DNA of 64,000 nucleotides from Klebsiella sp. BIGb0407 (lineage in GTDB: Bacteria; Pseudomonadota; Gammaproteobacteria; Enterobacterales; Enterobacteriaceae), in assembly GCF_024807845.1 (NCBI RefSeq), contig NZ_JANUEQ010000007.1:124001-188000 (forward strand). The letters are read 5' to 3'. This document shows positions 39,745 to 48,065 of the stretch, piece by piece. The notes under the pieces were generated by a model that was not told the DNA's origin, did no database searches, and saw only the letters and a program-made list of their open reading frames with translations. How positions within the stretch are numbered: the stretch's first letter is position 1; each line of letters starts with the position of its first letter. The position numbers and the translations under genes were made by a program.

Positions 39745-40824
39745 ATGTTTGGTGTACTAGACCGTTATATTGGTAAAACCATCCTCAATACCATATTGAT
39801 GACGCTGTTTATGCTGGTGTCGCTGTCGGCGATTATTAAGTTCGTCGATCAGTTAAAAAGAACCGGGCAGGGCAGCTATTCAGCGATGGGTGCAGGGCTC
39901 TATACCCTGCTAAGCGTGCCAAAAGATATTCAAATCTTCTTTCCTATGGCGGCGTTGTTAGGCGCACTATTAGGACTGGGTGCCCTGGCGCAGCGTAGTG
40001 AGCTGGTGGTGATGCAGGCGGCCGGTTATACCCGCCTGAAAATCGCTTCTTCCGTGATGAAAACGGCGATTCCACTGGTTATCCTGACCATGGCAATCGG
40101 CGAGTGGGTTGCGCCCCAGGGTGAGCAGATGGCGCGTAACTACCGGGCACAGATGCTCCTGGGTGGCTCATTACTGTCAACCCAGAACGGCTTATGGGCG
40201 AAAGATGGCCATGATTTTATCTATATCGAACGGGTAAAAGATAACTCTGAACTGTCGGGTGTCAGTATCTATAGCTTTGACTCTGAGCGGCACCTGCAGT
40301 CGATTCGTTATGCCCTGTCGGCAAAATATGACGCGGATAATAAAGTCTGGCGGCTGTCGCAGGTGGATAAGTCTGACTTAACCGATCCCCTGCAAATTGT
40401 CGGTTCTCAGACCGTCAGCAGTGAGTGGAAAACTAACCTGACGCCGGACAAACTTGGTGTTGTTGCCTTGTCACCTGAGGCGCTATCCATCACCGGGCTT
40501 TATGATTATGTGAACTACCTTAAAGCCAGCGGCCAGGATGCCGGGCGCTATCAGCTCAATATGTGGAGCAAGATCTTCGCGCCGTTCTCGGTGGCGGTAA
40601 TGATGCTGATGGCCCTGTCCTTTATCTTCGGCCCGTTGCGCAGCGTGGCCATGGGGGTCAGGGTCGTGACCGGTATCAGCTTTGGTTTCCTGTTTTACGT
40701 TCTTGACCAAATCTTCGGCCCGCTAAGTCTGGTTTACCATATCCCGCCAGTATTAGGGGCATTGCTGCCTAGCGCCACCTTCCTGCTATTAAGCCTGTGG
40801 CTGATGATGAAACGTTCTAACTAA
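39745..40824 (+). CDS. lptG: LptG, LPS export permease
   Basis: A 359-residue partner of LptF with the same six-helix plus jellyroll layout. MFGVLDRYIGKTIL and the last-helix VLGALLPSATFLLLSLWLM block match the family. Both permease subunits are essential in E. coli. A strong terminator follows. Confidence 0.97.
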   Translation: MFGVLDRYIGKTILNTILMTLFMLVSLSAIIKFVDQLKRTGQGSYSAMGAGLYTLLSVPKDIQIFFPMAALLGALLGLGALAQRSELVVMQAAGYTRLKIASSVMKTAIPLVILTMAIGEWVAPQGEQMARNYRAQMLLGGSLLSTQNGLWAKDGHDFIYIERVKDNSELSGVSIYSFDSERHLQSIRYALSAKYDADNKVWRLSQVDKSDLTDPLQIVGSQTVSSEWKTNLTPDKLGVVALSPEALSITGLYDYVNYLKASGQDAGRYQLNMWSKIFAPFSVAVMMLMALSFIFGPLRSVAMGVRVVTGISFGFLFYVLDQIFGPLSLVYHIPPVLGALLPSATFLLLSLWLMMKRSN

Positions 40825-40840
40825 TACTCATCACACAGAT

Positions 40841-40880
40841 AAAAAATGCACCTGACAGCTTCGCTCCAGGTGCTTTTTTT
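40841..40880 (+). terminator. Terminator of lptFG
   Basis: GCACCTG and CAGGTGC arms with a 12-base loop are preceded by six A and followed by seven T residues. Confidence 0.88.
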
Positions 40881-40907
40881 ATGGCATAACCGCCAGAACC
40901 TGAGGAG

Positions 40908-41115
40908 AAAAGGTATGCTGACCGCCGCCGAATATGGAGACCTGTTTGCCACTCCCTGCGGCAGAGCAGAGCTGCCGTTAAGAGATGTTTTCGAGGCGGT
41001 AAAACAGGCCTGCTCCTCGGTCTTCAGCATCGGCGTTGCTATGCAAACCTGCCTGATGCCAGTAGCAGTGAAGAAGACCGCATTAAAAGCGGTCAGGTTG
41101 AGCTGGGCTTAGGCA
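40908..41115 (+). pseudogene. Internally deleted dihydroxyacetone kinase (dhaK) fragment
   Basis: This stretch matches two separated parts of the intact kinase gene at 48066. The first part corresponds to about 48283-48317 (ATGCTGACCGCCGCC and GGAGACCTGTTTGCC). The second corresponds to about 48558-48733 (GCGGCAGAGCAG through GTTGAGCTGGG). Roughly 240 bases between them are replaced by seven, and there are further small deletions, one of 7 bases, that break the frame. It ends where the transaldolase gene ends, at the shared TTAGG. It is non-functional as a kinase. Confidence 0.88.
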
Positions 41116-42059
41116 ATCATCGCTGCAATCATCGTCTCAAGCTTGGCCTGGTCGATAGCGAAGTTGCGGATACCTTCTGCTAATTTTTCAACAGCCATCG
41201 CATCTTGGTTATGTTCCCACAGGAAAGCAGAATGGGTCATAGCAGCAGGACGTTGAGTATTACCTTTAATATCGACAAGTTTCTCAACGACTTCACCTTC
41301 TGCGGCTTCAAGTTCAGCAAGCAGTGAAGGGGCAATAGTCAGGTTGTCACAACCGGCAAGCTCAAGGATCTCACCGATATTACGAAAGCTTGCCCCCATA
41401 ACAATGGTTTTATAACCAAACGCTTTGTAGTAGTTATAAATAGAAGTAACGGACTGAACGCCTGGGTCTTCTTGCGCTGCAAAATCACGGCCCTCGTTCT
41501 TTTTATACCAATCCATAATACGGCCAACAAAGGGAGAAATGAGGAATACGCCCGCTTCAGCACATGCACGAGCCTGAGCGAAAGAAAAGAGAAGCGTCAG
41601 GTTACAGTTAATCCCTTCTTTTTCTAGCACTTCAGCAGCGCGGATGCCTTCCCAGGTAGAAGCCAATTTGATAAAGATACGATCGTTCGCGATACCGGCA
41701 TCGTTGTACATTTTGATGAGTTGACGAGCCTTAGCGATACTGCGCTCTGTATCATAAGAAAGACGGGCATCAACCTCTGTTGAAATACGACCGGGAATAA
41801 TTTGGAGAATTTCTTTACCTATATTAACCGCTAACATGTCACAAGCATCTTGAATTTGTTGTTCTTTATTATTGCTTTGCGCTTTCGCATAGTCGATAGC
41901 TTGTTGTATCAGCGGTATATATTCTGCGATTTGGGCAGCTTTAAGAATAAGAGAAGGGTTCGTTGTCGCATCTTCCGGTTGATATTTTTTTATTGCTTCA
42001 ATTTCACCCGTGTCTGCAACAACAATAGTCAGTTTCCGGAGTTGCTCTAATTTATTCAC
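41109..42059 (-). CDS. Transaldolase (TalA/TalB family)
   Basis: A 316-residue enzyme moving a dihydroxyacetone unit between sugar phosphates (fructose 6-P + erythrose 4-P to sedoheptulose 7-P + glyceraldehyde 3-P). The Schiff-base Lys is in [16 protein letters not shown], and DATTNPSL and [11 protein letters not shown] are typical. It is the last gene of a minus-strand block with a sugar-phosphate epimerase and a PTS, so it probably serves that pathway rather than housekeeping. Its final codons overlap the dhaK fragment. Confidence 0.95.
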   Translation of the reverse strand: MNKLEQLRKLTIVVADTGEIEAIKKYQPEDATTNPSLILKAAQIAEYIPLIQQAIDYAKAQSNNKEQQIQDACDMLAVNIGKEILQIIPGRISTEVDARLSYDTERSIAKARQLIKMYNDAGIANDRIFIKLASTWEGIRAAEVLEKEGINCNLTLLFSFAQARACAEAGVFLISPFVGRIMDWYKKNEGRDFAAQEDPGVQSVTSIYNYYKAFGYKTIVMGASFRNIGEILELAGCDNLTIAPSLLAELEAAEGEVVEKLVDIKGNTQRPAAMTHSAFLWEHNQDAMAVEKLAEGIRNFAIDQAKLETMIAAMIA

Positions 42060-42309
42060 TTTCGATTATCCTATTGCTTTGGGGTTTATTTAATGCATAA
42101 CCTAAGATTTTACTTTATTAGAAATGATTAATCTTAAGTAAAGTCATTGATGGTGTTTATTGCATTTAAACGTGTCCATCCCGACTTTGCAGAAGAGAGT
42201 TAGTACTCATCACTCTGGTTAGACTATAAAATGACTTTTGTCATGCTATTTTTGTGATGTACTAACTCGTCAGGGATGATTTATTTTATGCCAGATCGTC
42301 TGAATAAAT

Positions 42310-43002
42310 TTAGATGAATTGTTCACCTGTGGCTTCTTCAAATTCATTAACCATTTGCTGCCATGAACTCTCAATATTATCTGTCAAATTGAAAAGGCCA
42401 CTACGGCCAATGACATAAATGTCTGGTTTTGTATCATGAATGACTTTCCAATGTTCTTTATTCGTTGACCCATCCATTTCAATAAGATATTGGTAAGAAT
42501 GCGCGTCACGAAGTTCTCTTAATTCAGTAATTTTATCCAGCATTTTTACCAAAAATCGTTGGCCAGCGAATCCTGGATCAACGGTCATAATGGTGACTTT
42601 ATCAAGAATTTCTATATACGGCAGAATGTCACTAACAGGCGTCTCTGGGTTGAGTACGACCCCAGCCTTTAACCCTGCGGCATGTATTTGGTCAATCAGA
42701 CGAAAGGCTGTGCCATTAATACATTCCGCTGGCATACAAATGAATTCACATTTTATATCAATAAGCTGCTGCACCCAGAAGGTTGGATCAGTGACCATCA
42801 AATGTGCTGACATCTCAGTATTTGACAGCTTACGAGTCTGCTGAATAAACCATGGGGATAAACTCAGGTTAGGTACAAAATGGCCATCCATTATATCAAT
42901 ATGAAATGAATCTACATGTTCACTTAAAAAAGTAATTTGCTCTTTAAACTGATCAAGATCCATTGTCATCAATGATGGGGAAATATGTATATGTTGACTC
43001 AT
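42310..43002 (-). CDS. D-allulose-6-phosphate 3-epimerase-like (AlsE/Rpe family)
   Basis: A 230-residue TIM-barrel epimerase with metal ligands in FHIDIMDGHFVPN and HLMVTDP and the TVDPGFAGQRF phosphate loop. It resembles AlsE more than Rpe in ISPSLMTMDLDQFKEQI and in the IGRSGLFN C-terminal segment, suggesting ketohexose 6-phosphate epimerisation to fructose 6-phosphate. One usual active-site residue region is altered (CMPAECINGTAFRLID where relatives have HPE), so the exact substrate is open. The frame extends to 43047 but the ATG at 43002 fits the family start. Confidence 0.85.
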   Translation of the reverse strand: MSQHIHISPSLMTMDLDQFKEQITFLSEHVDSFHIDIMDGHFVPNLSLSPWFIQQTRKLSNTEMSAHLMVTDPTFWVQQLIDIKCEFICMPAECINGTAFRLIDQIHAAGLKAGVVLNPETPVSDILPYIEILDKVTIMTVDPGFAGQRFLVKMLDKITELRELRDAHSYQYLIEMDGSTNKEHWKVIHDTKPDIYVIGRSGLFNLTDNIESSWQQMVNEFEEATGEQFI

Positions 43003-43159
43003 ATTTATAACATCCACTTTTAAGTTAAAGGTGTTTTGAAACTGCAAAATTAAATATTCTATAACGAAAATAGTAATTAAATAGCGTAATTGAATTAATG
43101 AGCCTTAAGGTAAGCATAAGGCTACAATATCGACTGCAAGTCAGAATAAAGACTTGGTT

Positions 43160-44266
43160 TTAGCTAACTTTAATATCATCTAAATCGATGTCTTCCTCTT
43201 CTACACCGTTATCTAAAATAACGTCACGAGGAACATCTTTCTTAATAATTGCATAGACAGTACCGGTCACAATAATGTTAACAAGTAATGCCATGATACC
43301 GGCCATAGGGTTTGACATGGTTGGAATCATAAAAATACCACCAAAAGGTACTGTCGCATCAGCACCATATACCAAGGTAATAGCACCACCACAGGCTCCA
43401 CCGATAACTGCCGCAGTAATACCACGAGTGATATCATTCATAACCACCGGTATTGCACCTTCAACAATATTAACAAAACCCATAGGCACTGCCGATTTTA
43501 GCGTTTCGATTTCCTCGTGATTATAGATATTTTTACGCATAAGTTTGGCAATGAAATAGGCAAGACCAAAACCTATAGGCGTCGCAGTATTTACTAATTG
43601 GAGAGCGGTAATGGGTTCATTAATACCTTGAGCTTGTAGAGTTAATACAAATGCAAAACATGTTTTATTGATAGGGCCGCCGAAGTCAATAATACACAAA
43701 GCACCAATGACCGCGCCTAAAACTAAACTAGATGAAGACCCCATTCCTCTTAAGAAAGATGTGAGGGCTTCAGTGAAAATGCTCACTGGAGTGCCGATGA
43801 TGTAAACCATAATCGCCGCACTGATTATTGATGCAAAGAAGGGGACAATTAATGTGGGCATTAAGCCCTTAGCCCAACTTGGTACCTTAACGTTTTTGAT
43901 AATAGCAAGAGCGAGGTAACCTGCAATATAGCCGCCGAGAATACCACCAATGAAGCCAGCGGAAATCGCATTAGCTGCGAGACCGACAACAAAACCAGGC
44001 GCTACCCCTGGTTTACCCGCAATGGATCCAGCAATCCCACAAGCAATAACCACAGGTAGAAGTCCAAGGGCTTTAGCGCCTATTGTCGCCAGCATGCTCC
44101 ACAAATCAAATTGACCAGCAAGCAGCGTATCTTCTACCTTACCGTCAAGAGATAAGCCGATAGAAATAATGAATCCAGCACCGCAAACAATAGGAATTAA
44201 AAATGATATTGCGGTTAGCAGATGACCCTTAGGGTTTGCTGCTTTCCATATTTCTTTAATGTTCAT
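43160..44266 (-). CDS. PTS fructose-family IIC permease
   Basis: A 368-residue membrane component with about nine hydrophobic segments. It has the fructose-family GFIGGILGGYIAGY motif near residue 108 and the GGPINKTCFAFV segment near 196. The ATG at 44266 has AAGGTG upstream; the GTG at 44275 is less likely. The C-terminus is acidic. It carries no fused IIB or IIA domain; those are separate genes just upstream. The sugar is unknown. Confidence 0.9.
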   Translation of the reverse strand: MNIKEIWKAANPKGHLLTAISFLIPIVCGAGFIISIGLSLDGKVEDTLLAGQFDLWSMLATIGAKALGLLPVVIACGIAGSIAGKPGVAPGFVVGLAANAISAGFIGGILGGYIAGYLALAIIKNVKVPSWAKGLMPTLIVPFFASIISAAIMVYIIGTPVSIFTEALTSFLRGMGSSSSLVLGAVIGALCIIDFGGPINKTCFAFVLTLQAQGINEPITALQLVNTATPIGFGLAYFIAKLMRKNIYNHEEIETLKSAVPMGFVNIVEGAIPVVMNDITRGITAAVIGGACGGAITLVYGADATVPFGGIFMIPTMSNPMAGIMALLVNIIVTGTVYAIIKKDVPRDVILDNGVEEEDIDLDDIKVS

Positions 44267-44325
44267 AGGTAACACCTTCTATCTATAATGGATAATATCT
44301 GGTGAAATAATTATATTTTTTATTA

Positions 44326-44646
44326 TTACTTTTGATTTTCTGCAACCAATTGTTCTAGTTTTTCAATCAGCTTATTTGGTGATTTAACGGCAATTTCTGT
44401 TTTTACTTTAACGACTTTTTTTCCAGCAAATCTGTCCTCTCCAGAGACTTGAACATCAGCCGCTAGCAAGACGATATCCGCCTGTGCAATCTCATCCTCG
44501 GTTAAAGCATTCTCAATGCCAATGGTGCCCTGAGTTTCAATTTTTACGTTATGACCCGCTTTTTTTGCAGCCATTTCAATTTTCTTTTGCGCAATATAAG
44601 TATGTGCAATGCCGACTGTACAGGCTGAAATTCCAACAATATTCAT
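44326..44646 (-). CDS. PTS fructose-family IIB
   Basis: A 106-residue IIB protein. The phosphocysteine is Cys9 in ISACTVGIAHTYIA, the classical fructose-class IIB signature, and ALTEDEIAQADIVLLAADV follows. It accepts phosphate from the neighbouring IIA and passes it to the sugar at IIC. Confidence 0.93.
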   Translation of the reverse strand: MNIVGISACTVGIAHTYIAQKKIEMAAKKAGHNVKIETQGTIGIENALTEDEIAQADIVLLAADVQVSGEDRFAGKKVVKVKTEIAVKSPNKLIEKLEQLVAENQK

Positions 44647-44709
44647 AATAAACCTCGATAATTTATTTAGTTATTTTTAAACTGTAATATAAAGTAGTAA
44701 AAAATAGTC

Positions 44710-45177
44710 TTAAGCATTGACATCTTCTGGAGAGTTCAATATATCAATGATTTTTTCAGGATCATTTTCTTCCAGCAGTTTAGCTACAATGGCTTCATCT
44801 GCTAATGAACATGAAACCTTTGTTAATAAACGGATATGAGTTGTATTCTGATCTTGCAAACGAACCGCAAATAAAATGACACACCGTACATCGCTTCCAT
44901 CTATGGTTTCCCAGGGAATTTCATGTTGAGTACGGCCAATTGCCAATGCGGTATGGTTCACTGCCATGGATTTTCCATGGGGGATAGCAATATGGTTTTC
45001 AAACCCAGTTGACCCTTGCTCTTCGCGTAGCCAAACATCTCGAAGAAATTCAACTTTATCCGCTACAGAACCATCCTGAACCAATAAGTCGGTCAGTTCT
45101 TCGATGGCTTCCTCCTTGGTCTTAGCGGTCATCTTCAATTTTATATGCTTGATGTTGAGTACTGTAGAAATATCCAT
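44710..45177 (-). CDS. PTS IIA (PtsN/fructose-mannitol class), copy 1
   Basis: A 155-residue IIA domain with the phosphorylatable His67 in AIPHGKS. It lies immediately upstream of the IIB and IIC genes. It is closely similar to the IIA encoded at 45603-46076 over the whole length, including the MDxSTVLNxxHI start and the ribosome-binding region, so the two arose by duplication. This copy is the one directly linked to IIB and IIC. Confidence 0.92.
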   Translation of the reverse strand: MDISTVLNIKHIKLKMTAKTKEEAIEELTDLLVQDGSVADKVEFLRDVWLREEQGSTGFENHIAIPHGKSMAVNHTALAIGRTQHEIPWETIDGSDVRCVILFAVRLQDQNTTHIRLLTKVSCSLADEAIVAKLLEENDPEKIIDILNSPEDVNA

Positions 45178-45602
45178 AAAATACCTTTAATAATATTTAA
45201 TCAAAATTAAGTGACAATCCGTGGAAGATTATAAATACAACTTATCTTCAATTTCCTCAGTGACAGGCTAAATCATCAAATTTGTTTATATTCTCTGAAT
45301 AACGCTATCATCTCGATGTGCTGCTAAACCTATGAGTATAAATATAAGGCAAAGCTCTCAAGGGTGCCATACTAAATGATGTCCCTGCAGAGGGAAGTTT
45401 GATGTACACCTGAATATGAATTAGGGTGATAGTTCAGGGGAGATAGCGGCGATCGCCACAGTAAAAATATTTATATTCTGCAGATTAGGAGGGCTGGCTG
45501 ATTAGGAGTATACAATTTAATTAATACAGTGAATAACATGGGTTTCATGTTATTCAGGAGGGGGGGAGCCAGTGAGGATGATAATCGAGGGATACAAATC
45601 AG
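45178..45602. other. Spacer between the two IIA genes, with a decayed regulator tail
   Basis: The first 40 or so bases beyond the copy-1 start (CATAAAATACC, then ATCAAAATTAAGTGA) align with the bases beyond the copy-2 start, where the same sequence is the 3' end of the regulator gene. The spacer therefore begins with a degraded copy of that gene end. The remainder is AT-rich with no gene and may hold a promoter for the IIA-IIB-IIC-epimerase-transaldolase genes. Confidence 0.6.
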
Positions 45603-46076
45603 CTAGAATTCATTATCAGTTTCTATGTATTGATTAAACATCGCAATAATATTTTCTGGTTCATTTTCTGTCAGTAACTTCGCGATAGTATCATCATCGG
45701 CCAAGGCGATTGAAACCTGTTTTAATACCCGAATAGGTGTCGTATCTTTATCTTCCAAACAAATCGCATATAAAATAATGCAGCGAATATCGCAATCATC
45801 GGGCATTTGCCAGGAAATTGTATCTTGGGTACGTCCTATGGCTATGGTTGTATAGCTTACCGCCGAAGACTGACCATGGGGAAGCGCGATAAGGTTTTCA
45901 AATGCTGTCGGTCCTTCCTCTTCACGCCGCCAAACATCGCGAATAAACGCATCTTTGTTACTGACAGAACCAACCTGAATGAGTAAGTCGGTTAGTTCTT
46001 CAATGGCTTCTTCTTTAGTCTTAGCAATCATATTTAATTGTATATGATTAACATTCAGTACTGTTGACATATCCAT
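45603..46076 (-). CDS. PTS IIA (PtsN/fructose-mannitol class), copy 2
   Basis: A 157-residue paralog of the copy-1 IIA with His67 retained in ALPHGQS, so it is probably active. Differences concentrate in the C-terminal half (CDIRCIILYAICLED versus SDVRCVILFAVRLQD). It follows the regulator gene by 23 bases and may be cotranscribed with it, perhaps serving regulator phosphorylation rather than transport. That division of labour is inferred. Confidence 0.92.
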   Translation of the reverse strand: MDMSTVLNVNHIQLNMIAKTKEEAIEELTDLLIQVGSVSNKDAFIRDVWRREEEGPTAFENLIALPHGQSSAVSYTTIAIGRTQDTISWQMPDDCDIRCIILYAICLEDKDTTPIRVLKQVSIALADDDTIAKLLTENEPENIIAMFNQYIETDNEF

Positions 46077-46099
46077 AAAATACCCTTGCTAACATTGCA

Positions 46100-47656
46100 T
46101 CAAGATTGAGTGATACGATGTGTATCGCTGGCCTGATGCAATTTCTCTGTGATGAGTTTTTCCGTAATACGCTGAAGATCTGCATCATTAAGAAATGCGG
46201 TTACATATACTACTGGCACATCAATTTCTGGAACATGAACAGTAGAGATCACCAGATCAGGGGTCATTTGGTCATTAACACTTTGCAAGTTACTGGCAGG
46301 CACCGCCGCAACTATTTCCCAGTCGGGAAATGCACGTAAAATACGACTTTTTAACAAGTGTGATGTACCTACACCCGTAGAACACACAAGCAATACACGT
46401 TTATGGGTAATTTGGCGCTCAACAGCCGCCTGGAAATGGACAGCAAGATAACCGACTTCATCATCAGAAATTTTTTTCTGGGGAGAAAAAATAAAAACTT
46501 TTTCTATCGCAATACGCGTTAAATGATACACATCTACCAGTTCATTTTTAATATCATCGAGCAACGGATTACGAATATTAATCTGATAATGAAGTCGGTT
46601 AATTAAGGGTTTAATATGAACGACAAGTCCATCATACAGCTGACGGTCCTTTCTAAGGTCAATATTGACTAACTGTGAAAAGCTATCCACTAAACTCGAT
46701 GTAATATCACCGACCTCGTCGCTGAATAGATTATCATGTAATAAGCTATTGTTATTTTCAACGACTAATACACTGGATGATATTATATACTGATAAATGA
46801 ACCAAATTTCATCATCCGGGAGGGATAAGCCAATGTGCTGCTCAATTTTTTCGACCATTTTACCGGCCACTAAAAATACGGGATCTTCCAGCGGCTGGCG
46901 AGAGGCATGTGCTGGGTTAACTAACAAATTCCCCCTTTTACGACGGCTCATCATAATCAAAATATGAGTGAAAATATTGATATAGTAAGTTTCACCCAAT
47001 GGGTAGGCTAACTCTTGTTCCATCTGTTGCAGCAGAACCTGAACAAAAGCAACTTCCTCTTCGCCAAAATACTGAACCAATGCCTTATAGCTACCGGGAT
47101 CTAACCTGGAATGATTCACTAATCCGGGATTTTGATGGTTGATTAATCCGTTAATCAATGCTGCCATCGCCTGGCGAACATTATTTTCATTACCTTCAAT
47201 TCGGGTACCACTTTGACTACGAATTAACTGCAAACCTAGCGGCGTTATCCAGTCATCAATTACTTTTAAATCATTAACAACAGAGGCATTACTTATATGA
47301 AAGCGTTCTGAAAGTTTATTGATTGAGGTCTCTTTTGGCGTTTCACTCAATAGCCAGGAGGCCATTTTTATTCGACGCGAATGCCCCATAATACTGTCGG
47401 TATCTTCATTTTCACCATTCAGTTGCAGTTCTAGTTGCAACAGATCGGCCATATTCTCAGCGATAAGAAGGACGCCAGCGCCAGCTTTTTTATCGAGTTG
47501 AACATTTGAGTCAACGAGATAATCGGCAATCATATTCAGGTCACGTTGAATCGTTTTTTTTGACACGCAAAGTTGTTCTGCCAAATCGAATAAATTAACA
47601 TACTTCCGCTGTTGCAACAGGAAACGTAATAATCTGTGCTGGCGTGAGGTAATCAT
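46100..47656 (-). CDS. PRD-containing transcriptional activator with EIIB-like domain
   Basis: A 518-residue regulator of the MtlR/LicR type. It has an HTH_11 domain at about 7-60, a second Mga-like helix-turn-helix at about 105-160, two PTS regulation domains with His near 233 and 409, and a C-terminal EIIB-like domain with Cys427 in LLVCSTGVGTSH. No IIA domain is fused. The ATG at 47656 has AAAGGA upstream and is preferred over the TTG two codons earlier. Its place at the head of the PTS block indicates that it controls it through phosphorylation. Confidence 0.92.
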   Translation of the reverse strand: MITSRQHRLLRFLLQQRKYVNLFDLAEQLCVSKKTIQRDLNMIADYLVDSNVQLDKKAGAGVLLIAENMADLLQLELQLNGENEDTDSIMGHSRRIKMASWLLSETPKETSINKLSERFHISNASVVNDLKVIDDWITPLGLQLIRSQSGTRIEGNENNVRQAMAALINGLINHQNPGLVNHSRLDPGSYKALVQYFGEEEVAFVQVLLQQMEQELAYPLGETYYINIFTHILIMMSRRKRGNLLVNPAHASRQPLEDPVFLVAGKMVEKIEQHIGLSLPDDEIWFIYQYIISSSVLVVENNNSLLHDNLFSDEVGDITSSLVDSFSQLVNIDLRKDRQLYDGLVVHIKPLINRLHYQINIRNPLLDDIKNELVDVYHLTRIAIEKVFIFSPQKKISDDEVGYLAVHFQAAVERQITHKRVLLVCSTGVGTSHLLKSRILRAFPDWEIVAAVPASNLQSVNDQMTPDLVISTVHVPEIDVPVVYVTAFLNDADLQRITEKLITEKLHQASDTHRITQS

Positions 47657-48065
47657 TCTCAATTTTTTCCTTTTCCTTTAGTAGTTACAATTCAAGGATT
47701 AATCGTTATTTTTATAGGAACTTTATGAGCATCATCTATCTTTATCAAGGTAAGAAAAATTGCCTAAAGTTACAATACTAAATAGTGTCCATACTTTTGG
47801 ACAAATGATGAACTGCCCCTGTTTTTTCTCTGATATTGAAGACTATCTGACGCTAACGAAGAGGCCTGAGCAGCCAGAATTTCACGCACTGGAAGATTTT
47901 ATCGCGTTCAAGACGCCGAAGTGAATTTGGGGGAGTCGAAGGGCAGCAGGTCGCAAGGAAGGCTATTTTCCTGTAATTCCCCAGACAATCTCCAGTAAAA
48001 GTAACAAAATTTCAGGCATAACGGTCTATGCTATAAGCCTGTTTAACCTGAGATTCGGAAAAATA
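47657..48065. other. Divergent promoter region between the PTS regulator and dihydroxyacetone kinase
   Basis: About 410 bases holding the promoters of both neighbours. An unrecognised 38-codon plus-strand frame runs 47808-47924 (MNCPCFFSDIEDYLTLTKRP, then EQPEFHALEDFIAFKTPK). It has no good ribosome site and may be a gene remnant. Confidence 0.45.

Noticed and set aside
40846-41112. 88-codon plus-strand frame considered as a functional small protein
   Set aside because: It begins inside the lptG terminator and its body is the rearranged dhaK fragment, so it is treated as a pseudogene.
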